Shown one piece after another: positions 55,799 through 64,000 of a stretch of 64,000 bases of DNA. The stretch's first letter is position 1, and every line of letters starts with the position of its first letter. Source of the stretch: Rhodeus uyekii (taxonomy: Eukaryota > Chordata > Actinopteri > Cypriniformes > Acheilognathidae); NCBI GenBank assembly GCA_037043235.1, contig JAWRVZ010000065.1, positions 1,645,001 to 1,709,000 on the forward strand, in the 5' to 3' direction. A program made the translations under genes and the position numbers. The notes below the pieces were generated by a model that saw only the letters and a list, made by a program, of their open reading frames with translations, had not been told where the DNA came from and searched no databases.

Positions 55799-58645
55799 AG
55801 GGCATTTTCAAGTGTTTATAAGATGGTTCCCTTACAGACGGCTTCATAGGAAGCAATGCCCTTTTGTCCTGCTGGTCTCTTGTCTCCACACACAAAGTCT
55901 ATTGTGCCAAGACATTGACCTTTCAGCTCTTCCTGTTGTTGTTTATTACCTCAAGCCTTGACAAACGTACCAAGAAAGAAGCTCTTTGAAGCCGGCCAGC
56001 GCAGAGTCTGTCTACTGGCTAACCCTCACCCCATGAAAAAACAATTAGGCCACTTCATAAGAATTGATTAGCATGTTAATGAATGGGTTGCACTTTCTCA
56101 TCACGAGAGGCTACGGCAGGGGGTAATGAGGGGAGAGGTTGCTCTCAGCACCAGCCCCGTTCAGCTGGTTGTTATGCATGCCGAGAGGCGACATCGATCT
56201 CGGAGAAATCTTATTACATGCTCCAGACACTATCTGCAAATGTTTAGCACTGAACCGAGAGAGGTGGAGAGAAAGTTTCAGAATTTAATGTCGTAAAAAA
56301 AAGGAAATGATGATGTGTAACGAATGCAACCGGGTTCTAAACGATGCCCACCTCTTTTTGAATTCTCAACGGCATTTATGGTATGGTAAATGAGAGCTGT
56401 GGTGAACGACCTTTAAAAAGGACTTCTCACAGTTGGTCCAGGTTCAATGTTAACAAGCCAGATTTTAGACCAACTCAGAGGTCTTGCCGTGTTATATGTG
56501 CACTGTTGTCCAATTTTTATGCTATCAGAGCCCCTTCATCAAGACTCCAGGATAAGAAAGTCTAACAATGTCCATCAGTGGACATACCTGGCCCACATGA
56601 AATAATTGAAAACTGAAACTGAAGTAATTTTTCAAAAATCTTTAATGATGTATTATAGGTTTTGTAGCTTTCTTTGAAGGATATGATGTTGATTTTTGTT
56701 ATCAAACTTCATTATCCTAGTGCAGTGTCATCTTTCATCACAGGATCGGGTGGGCCGAAAGTGAAAGTCCATTTCTGATTTTCTTGTTGTTTAAACTTCT
56801 GCCTTGAAGCATTTTAATTAGTTATTAAGTAGATATGCTGAAATTTAATTCAACTTTCATCACTTACTGCACATACCATCACAAGCCTTAGTGTTTGAGA
56901 AATTGGCTCTTGAACCTGAGCTGGGTGTTGAACAGGATCTTTGGTCTTTAAGACAACAGGCTCCTACAGGCTAACTCTGCCTTTCTTGCTTTCTCTTCCT
57001 CTCTCTCAGGGGATAAAGGTTAAGACTGGTATCAAATGAAGAATAAAATACTCAAGCGTATCATCCCTGTGTCCCTTTTTTATTTTCACATCCACTTTTT
57101 GGTCTGTTTTCCTTTTTGGCAGACCTATATGTTTACCCCATTTGCCGCAGATGACCAAAAAAGTGTCAAGGAGAGGTGAGAGACAGAGACCGATTTTAAA
57201 ATCAAATATCTTGATGAAGTACTATAGACTCACACAAAGGGAAACTTTCTTCAACATTTTGAGCTCTTGCACAACTTCGGAGAGACATAAATCCTGGCTT
57301 CTAGGTCAAAATGCCTGTCTTGTCGAGTCATTAGTGTAGGCGCAGCACATTATATCTCGTGAATATGAACAAGCAAGACAAAAAACGGGGGTTTGTCTAA
57401 TAGATCTGTCATTAATAATAACTAAACAACAAAGAGTACCCCCGCACCCCTCCCCAATGCTTTTGGCTGGTCATTTATAACCTAAATTAAATAACTGTAA
57501 AGCTAATTTAAATTACAGGCCTCCTGCTTCTCAAAGTCAGAGAGTTGAATGTAAATTAATGTATTAAACAGCCAAGAGTCACATGTGCCAGTAGTAGATT
57601 TTTAACTACACATTTTATTGCACCTCTTGAATTATTTGAGATTTTTCATTTTAAAGGCTGCGTGTCCAACTAGGAACACATACGAGATCACAAGAATAAT
57701 AATCATAGTAAGTCAACACATAAAGCATAACCCATGAACAACAAAGTACAAACTGGGGGATGCAAATGCAGGGAACAAACAAAGTAAACTAAACAAGGAC
57801 AAGCAAGGACATAATAAGAAACCAAGGAAACTAAACAGAGCTGGGAAACAGGAACAAATGACAAAGGAACAGAATGTCAATATTTATAAATAGGGCAGGA
57901 AATTCATGGGTATCAAATATGTGGCCTATAATTTGTAACATAAGCCATATATTATTTTGCTAGGCCTGGTTGAGTTAGTAACTCATGGTTACTAACATGA
58001 GTTGTGTTGAAACTCATGGTTATGGCAAGGGGTGTGACATTTCTGAAACACACTTGAAGTGATTGACCAATCACAACACACTGGTCCAGCTGACCAATCA
58101 GAGCACATTCATAGAGACCGGAACTAAGCAAAGCATAACTGACAATGTAAAATAGGTGAAAAAATAATGTGTATTTGAACATCCAGGTATGAAAACATAT
58201 TCTAGTAGACCACAAGAATTAAATCAAGACTTTATAAAATGACAAACCAACCTAATTCAGAAAAAACAAACAAAGAAACAAACCCAAACCATTTTGTTTG
58301 TAATATTGTATATTCATCAGGAAATTTGAGATTTAAAAAGTGAGCACTTTAATATTACTGGTTAAAGTTAATTCCTCCACCTTTTCCGCCTTGGTTAAAT
58401 GCGCAAAAAACAAAAGCTTTTTAAGAGGCAGAGGATTACATTTTGATGAATGACTATAAAAACAAACATTGTTTTCTCTAGAATAACATGCACTGATGAA
58501 TTGCACATAATAAAACCAGGGGCATTTATTAGCAGAGTAATTAGAGTCCATTTTATTTTATGTTTTCTTTTGTACTCCAGGCAGAAATTGCAACAAATGG
58601 AAGGAAACTGTAATAGAAAACACCATGAACTATAGTCAGTATAGT
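55799..58645. other. intronic sequence without recognised genes
   Basis: Mostly unique-looking AT-rich intron. 57650-57900 is A-rich (ACAAAGTACAAACTGGGGGA, AAACAGAGCTGGGAAACAGG) and resembles an LTR read backwards, but no ends were found. Short ORFs are not supported. Confidence 0.45.
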
Positions 58646-59376
58646 TGTCAGGGTTCTGCCACATTCGTTCTAGTAGTCATTTCTTGGTTTTGTGGCAGAG
58701 CTCTGACACTACCGTTATGTCTCGTGTTTGGTGTGTGTGCGCACGGCGTCGAGGATTCGAGCCGCGCGCGCTTATCTGTGACGTCTTTCGTACGAGTTAT
58801 GATGTCCGGTCCCGATACTTGGGTCTGGTTCAGTTTCGGTTTTGGATCGGGATTCGGGCATTCATAACTCGTGTGTGTTAGTCCTTGTCGTGAGCTCGTG
58901 AGAACTCGTTCTTGCGAGCTCTACGTTATGTGAGTGGGCGCGGTTTCAAGCCTTGCGCGAGCCGCGCCTCCTCTCGTCCGTGTGTTTATGTTTTTATGTT
59001 GTTTCCTGTCACGCGCAGTTCGGTTGTCGCCAGCTGCGCGTCGTCTTTGTCTCGTCAATGTGTAACCCTCCCACCTTGTTTCCCTGCTTTAGTTTGATTT
59101 GTTCCCAGCTGTGTCTCATTCAATTACCATCCCTCATGTGTGTATTTAATCCATCCGTGTCTGTTGTCTTGTGCTGGTTTCTCGTCGTTGAATGGTTGTG
59201 TGTTCCTAGTATTCTGAATCAAGTCAAGTCTAGTCTAGTGAGTCAAGTTCATGTTCATGTCTTGTTTTCCCCCTCGGGGTGGTTTTTGTTCAGTTTTTAT
59301 TTTGTTTTGTAACAATAAATCCCCATTGTCTACTGCAATATTGAGTCCTCGCTCAATCCCTTCACCCAACCTGACA
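58646..59376 (+). mobile_element. solo LTR (731 bp) with 5-bp target duplication
   Basis: Starts TGTCAGGGTTCTGCCACATT and ends CACCCAACCTGACA (TG...CA), flanked by ATAGT (58641-58645, 59377-59381). AACAATAAATCC near 59311 is a polyadenylation signal, giving + orientation. The GC-rich 5' half lacks coding potential despite an open frame at 58953-59312. Confidence 0.85.
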
Positions 59377-59835
59377 ATAGTTGACCACTGTGACCAACCC
59401 TGAACTTAAACACCTGAATGCTTACAGACTCCGCAAACACAGCCCATACACAAAAGAAGCCAGATACAGATAGACCTCGCTGCTGAAGGAGGACACACTG
59501 TGCTCATGCTGCACACAAAATGAGATAGAAACACAATTGAGCTTTTGAAACTCATGTACTTCACATAAATCAGGGACATATTTGATCCTCCTTATTTAAA
59601 CCACTACATACAAAAAGCACTGAATGATCTGAAGATTTCAATAGCAGTCTGTGATCAATCCCACATAGAGTTTTATTTACTCTGTTTTTTATATGATTTA
59701 ATTTAAACAATTTATAATCATTAGTCATTCATTTATTCATATTATAATAATTTGGTATACATAATTTATTATGCATTCCTATTATTCATTTTCATCATTT
59801 AATCAGTCAAGTTTCTGACTTTTAAAAGTGTGGTT

Positions 59836-60751
59836 TCTCTTGGCTATCACCTCTCTAAAAAGGATAGGAGATCTTCAAGCTCTTTTGGTTGCACCCTCAT
59901 GCTTGCAATGTTTTCCTCGGTCTTCCTCCACCCTAGGTCGGGTTTCATGCCCAAGGTCTCCATTAATGTGGCACACCCGATAGTAATGCAGACTCGCTGT
60001 CCTCCCCATTTAAAGACCATTACCAAGAGCAAAAAAATCTGCTTCCTCCAGTGTGAATACTGGACATCTATACATTTACATACATTACATATATTTATGC
60101 ATTTGGAAGACACTTTTATCCAAAGTGACCTGCATTCAAAGAACACATTGAATCAGTTTTTGCTTTCCCTGATATTGGGCTCCAATCAAAGAATCAGCAA
60201 GTGGATAGTCGAGGCTATCTTTCATGCTTATGAGTTGGTTGGATTGCCCTCTCCAATGGCAATCCGAGGCCAATCAACAACTTGTGTGGCCATTTCTGAG
60301 GCTCTCTTGTCAGTAGTTCCTCTTTCAGAAGTTTGTGCTGTGGCTGCCAGGTCCTCACCTCACACCTTTGTCAGATTCTACCAGTTAGACCTCAACACTG
60401 CTCTGGGAACCCAGGTGCTTATGTAGGGCTCTACGTTTCACTCGACATGCCCGCGTCATTGCGGTGGTGTGGGTATTACCATTCCCAATGCGTCTTTGAC
60501 ACAGCATGAGCTACCTTGAAAGGAAACGTTTCAGATACGACTGTAACCTTGGTTCCCTGAAAAGGGAACAAGAAGCTGCGTCAACTTGCCACACCTCCTG
60601 CATGCCTATCGGTGACTTACTTCAGCCACTCTTAGCTGCTGCTACCGGCATTTGGCTTACACTTTCACATCATTGGTTCAATTTCACACATGTTAGGCGT
60701 TCCCATAGCGTCATCTTCAGGGAACTAAGGTACAGTGTTAACCGAGACGTT
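59836..60751 (+). mobile_element. old 5'-truncated DIRS relic (recombinase plus 3' end)
   Basis: It begins within the recombinase (AITSLKRIGDLQALLVAPS, retaining the first catalytic Arg). After a SINE fragment it continues KWIVEAIFHAYE and SSPHTFVRFYQLD (Tyr kept). HSTRS has become QSTTC, losing two catalytic residues. A diverged internal complementary region (60495-60580) and 3' terminal repeat ending ACCGAGACGTT follow. It belongs to the same or a sister family as the 49461 relic and is more diverged than copies 1 and 2. Confidence 0.82.
60071..60172 (-). mobile_element. SINE fragment inside the DIRS relic
   Basis: TATGCATTTGGAAGACACTT, TTATCCAAAGTGACCTGCAT and TTTTTGCTTTCCCT are the inverted SINE tail and body seen at 47469. 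It replaces the recombinase stretch after the GEYWTS-like sequence and lets an ORF run across by chance. Confidence 0.7.
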
Positions 60752-61465
60752 TAATCTAGATGTTAGACTCCATAGTTGCTTCCATTGACTAACGACCACC
60801 CTGAGGCCATCTGACTGACATGTAAACCAACCAATCACAGTTAACTTTGGTCAGCGTCATGTTTAGGGGTGTAACAATGTAACGTCGACGTCCTTACCAC
60901 AAAAGACATGCATTTAAAACTCTCATTGTTTTAAAGAGCCTATGGTGTGAACTACACATATGTAAAATAATTTTGAAAATTCCATTATTCTAAAATCAAC
61001 TATTTAGTTTAACATGAAAAGCGCTGATTGTCACAGTTGTAAGCTCAACGGTTTTCTGCTTCCACGAGGGGGTTAAAGAACACGTCTCCGGGAACTCCTG
61101 TGGAATTCAACCAGTCAGATGACGACTTTGAAACTCCTTAAGTGTTTCCAATTTTGTTTGCCAAATGTTCAGCCAATGATCCATGGGCGTGATGTCTGAT
61201 AATGCCACTACTCATAGTTACTGAAAATTTTGATTCCCAATTATTATTTTTTTTGTCAACAATCATCAATATGAGATGAAAATACATGCATGATTTTAAT
61301 TTGCCGAATTGAATGTAAACACATTGCACATTGTAGTTAACTGAAATATTTTTCCTGCCCAAAATAAGTGGGCTAAAATCTGTAATTATTGTATGAAACA
61401 CTTTTACAGTTTTGTTTAACATTTTTATTCTGTTCTCTTTTGTATCAATCACCTTGTTCCTACAG
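60752..61465. other. intronic sequence without recognised genes
   Basis: AT-rich intron leading to the exon at 61466. No repeat with definable ends was seen. Confidence 0.5.
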
Positions 61466-61606
61466 ACTGAGCTGCAGAAGATGAAGCAGCAGGCTCAAGA
61501 GACGAAACAGTTAATTGAAAAAAAGGAGGCAGAGGAGCGTGAGCAGCTGAAGATCATAGCAAAGGCTGATGCTGAGAGGATACAACAGAAAAGGGAGCTC
61601 GATCAG
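61466..61606 (+). CDS. cfap58: cfap58 internal exon (coiled coil)
   Basis: This 141-nt, 47-codon exon lies between a TTGTTCCTACAG acceptor and a GTACAG donor, phase 0 at both ends. It reads TELQKMKQQAQETKQLIEKK, then EAEEREQLKIIAKADAE and ends KRELDQ, a signature CFAP58 coiled-coil stretch. The next exon (expected to start near VISERD in vertebrate CFAP58) is not in the window. Confidence 0.95.
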
Positions 61607-63129
61607 GTACAGACAGGTGGATGTTTTCTGTGAGTCCTTGTGTCTGCGTGTCCTTGTGTTCCTTCTTCAATAGAATGTTTACACTAAGGATGAAAGAGAT
61701 AGTAATCTAGGTTCACTCAAAAGTCATTAGATCTGAAGTCTCACTTCTGAGAAAGTCCAGTGGGGTCAGGGCTAACCTCTCTTTAAAAAAGCAAGAGAAA
61801 ATTGACTCACTGGGGAGGCCTAAATTGGTCTTGACATTTTGAAACATTTAGAGCTTCTGATCTCAGTAAGTCAGCAGTCGAACCTGATTAACCAGCTGAC
61901 CAGACAAATTATTCAAATAGTATATAGTAGAAACTGATGTGATGCTCTTTTTTCTTGTTCATACATATATCACATTAAAGTATGCATTTTATGATGAACA
62001 TATTTTCACTGTTTTAGCATAAATTCCTCTATTCTCTAGGGGATTGAAGATTTAAATGTCTAGGTGCTGTTAAGGAAGAAACAAAACCTCATTAAAAAGC
62101 TGAAATTAATTTAAAAAAAGTATTTTGGCACAAGCTTTATTATTACTTAAATTGAATCAGTAACAATGACGACAAACTAGTGCAGGAAAATGTTGCAAAA
62201 CAGAAAACAAAGTCCAAACAAAGTGAGATTGTGACATATTGACCCCTTCCAGAAGGAAGAATTTTTTTGCCGATGAGGAGATGGTGTGAAGGCAGTTGGT
62301 ACAAGCAGGCAAAAAGGAGGCTCTGAGAGTGGAGGAGGAGGACAACTGTTAGGAGGACAGAAAAAAAGTCAAAGCTGGTGATGGTGGAGAGAGCCATGGG
62401 ATGATCTTGATCAGCTGTGGCCTGATGGCACTCCATAGCCAGGATGGCGCCTCACAGCGCCGTCACTGGAGGGAAGAGCCATGATGGTGAAGGTCTCCTT
62501 GCCACCCTGAGGACTAACTGAGGTGACGGAGCCATTGGAGGTGGAGCCTTAGAGAGCCGAAAGAGCCGAGTGATGCTGTAGGTTCTTGAGTTCACAATGG
62601 AGCCTCAGCGACGACCCCTGAGAACAGGGTACTGGAGGGCTCAGGTGGAGCTGGAATGATTATGTGCTGAGGTGTAGCTTGAGGCTAGGCAGAGCCAAAT
62701 GGATCCATGGAGTGGAGGGCCAGAGAGTACCAGATGGCCTGCAAGTCCGTGGCAGTGTAATGGCTATGTCTGACCCAGGCGGAGTCAATGGTCCAAGGGA
62801 GTCCGATGGACCCGAAAACTCTATGTTTGCTGTTGGAGCCGAGGGAGGAAGAAACAAACGAAGGTGGAGGAGTCAGGATGATGGGCCAAGGTGGCACGAT
62901 GGAATCTAAGGCTAGGACAGTTGCCCAAGACGTTCGACTGCTGTGTTAGGTTGAGGAATTCTGTCAAGGATTCCCTGCTCAAGGCAGATTGACAGGTACG
63001 AGGGAGGATCACAAAAACAAAGACACAAAACAAAATACGCCAGTCTATATCAATTTATGGGTCCGATCTTCTCTCATGGTTATGCTGTATGGAAGCCCGT
63101 TTCCGCCACAGTTGAGAAAAAAAAATATT
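61607..63129. other. intron with GC-rich interspersed repeat
   Basis: 62150-63060 is purine/GC-rich (GGAGGAGGACAACTGTTAGG, GGTCTCCTTGCCACCCTGAG) with a proline-rich reading on the - strand (PPSAPTANIEFSGPSDSLGP), reminiscent of the repeat at 25270-26030. No ends or parent element were identified. The rest is ordinary intron. Confidence 0.35.
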
Positions 63130-63720
63130 ATTTAAGTCGAAATATTGACTTAGTATCTCGAAATATTGACTACTAGACCCTCCCCTGTGACGATCATGAA
63201 CCCATCTCTAACCGGACCAAATTGGACTTCATATTGGACTTGAATTGTTGTATAATAATCATGCACTGTTTGGCTGCTGGCCAGAGGAGAACTGGTCCCC
63301 CGACTGAGCCTGGTTTCTCCCAAGGTTTTTTCTCCATTCTATTCTTCATTCGTTACGTCACCTGCCAGAGTTTTGGTTCCTTGCCGCTGTCGCCTATGGC
63401 TTGCTCAGTTGGGGAAACTTAACACTTAAAATTCATCAATTGTATTGATTCGCCTGCTCGTTTAAAGCTGCTGTTCAGCCAAACAAACTTTGTTTATATT
63501 GTTTTAACTGTGACCACTGTAAAGCTGCTTTGAAACAATCTACATTGTAAAAAGCGCTATATAAATAAAGGTGACTTGACTTGACTTAGTCGAAATATTG
63601 ATTTAGTATCTCGAAATATTGACTTAGTAAGTCGAAATATTGACTAAGTATCTCGAAATATTGACTTAGTAAGTTAAAATATTGACTTAGTATCTCAAAA
63701 TAACGAGAAACTTTCTCGAA
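63130..63720. repeat. TCGAAATATTGACTTAGTA minisatellite, interrupted
   Basis: Units of about 20 bp (TCGAAATATTGACTTAGTAT) occur before 63172 and again from 63588. The two blocks are separated by a LINE 3' end. The repeated QYFDLLSQYFEILSQYF-type ORF on the - strand is this repeat. Confidence 0.85.
63173..63587 (+). mobile_element. LINE (L2-like) 3' end
   Basis: Contains GAGAACTGGTCCCCCGACTG, AGCCTGGTTTCTCCCAAGGT, GGTTCCTTGCCGCTGTCGCC and the tail GCGCTATATAAATAAAGGTG followed by TGACT repeats. This order is familiar from the 3' region of an abundant fish L2-type LINE. 5'-truncated, no ORF. Confidence 0.75.
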
Positions 63721-64000
63721 ATAATAACTTAACTTCTCGTGCTTCTCCACATGGTCAAAGCGTGTAAATGCGAGATCACAAGCAAACATGACACGTTGTG
63801 TAAAACGGCTTTTAAAGTCAGTGTGTTAATCAATGATATAATTAAAGAACATGAATGATAAATCTTCAGTATATAAGAGGGGATTCCAAAGTATATAGTA
63901 TTTTATTCATTTGAATTTTTTTGAATGAACAAATTCAGCACAGTGGATTTTAAACAGAGGAATTATAGACTGTTGAATTATAGTACTGTATAGTGTTGTA
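63721..64000. other. intronic tail
   Basis: AT-rich, nothing recognised. Confidence 0.4.

Noticed and set aside
58953..59312. 119-residue ORF
   Set aside because: It lies wholly inside a solo LTR and has low-complexity hydrophobic composition.
59830..60426. A functional 198-residue gene
   Set aside because: It is a chance open frame through a DIRS recombinase relic and an inverted SINE, with catalytic residues lost.

Overview
The window looks like nuclear DNA from a teleost fish, probably a cyprinid or close relative. It has intron-exon structure with canonical GT/AG splice sites, AT-rich introns, long CA, TC and AT microsatellites, and a dense load of fish-type transposable elements (DIRS tyrosine-recombinase retrotransposons, Ty3/gypsy LTRs, hAT and Harbinger-like MITEs, tRNA-derived SINEs, LINE 3' ends). 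Nothing prokaryotic or viral-genome-like is present.

The only host gene I recognise is cfap58 (ccdc147), a long coiled-coil axonemal protein, on the + strand. Five consecutive internal exons are visible: 5691-5773, 8075-8266, 35313-35474, 36999-37145 and 61466-61606. They join without gaps into one coiled-coil segment. The introns between them are 2.3, 27.0, 1.5 and 24.3 kb. The start and end of the gene lie outside the window, so nearly all of the window is intron.

The 27-kb intron holds a nest of elements. A decayed Ty3/gypsy element (about 15.2-17.4 kb) has its 3' LTR split at an internal CA tract; the rest of that LTR reappears at 31.99-32.36 kb. Between the halves lies a 14.4-kb unit (17439-31849) bounded by 23-bp inverted repeats that match at 22 positions. 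This unit contains two large tandem arrays (27/48-bp units and about 112-bp units) built around the core motif of its own termini. It also carries a broken zinc-finger-type ORF of a fish-expanded family, a decayed SET-domain gene resembling KMT5A on the - strand, and a 251-bp direct duplication. A DIRS retrotransposon (18547-23708, - strand) sits scarlessly inside the first array. All three of its ORFs are open: Gag, RT/RNase H, and tyrosine recombinase. I consider this composite unit the most interesting object in the window.

The 24-kb intron holds a second, inverted, closely similar DIRS copy (40300-45540, + strand). Its RT ORF is open, but gag is broken (one break being an 83-bp tRNA-like insertion) and so is the recombinase. 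Two older DIRS relics (49461-50636 and 59836-60751), two solo LTRs with 5-bp target duplications, several hAT MITEs with 8-bp duplications, SINEs and LINE fragments fill much of the rest. The two inverted DIRS copies flank cfap58 exons 35313-35474 and 36999-37145.
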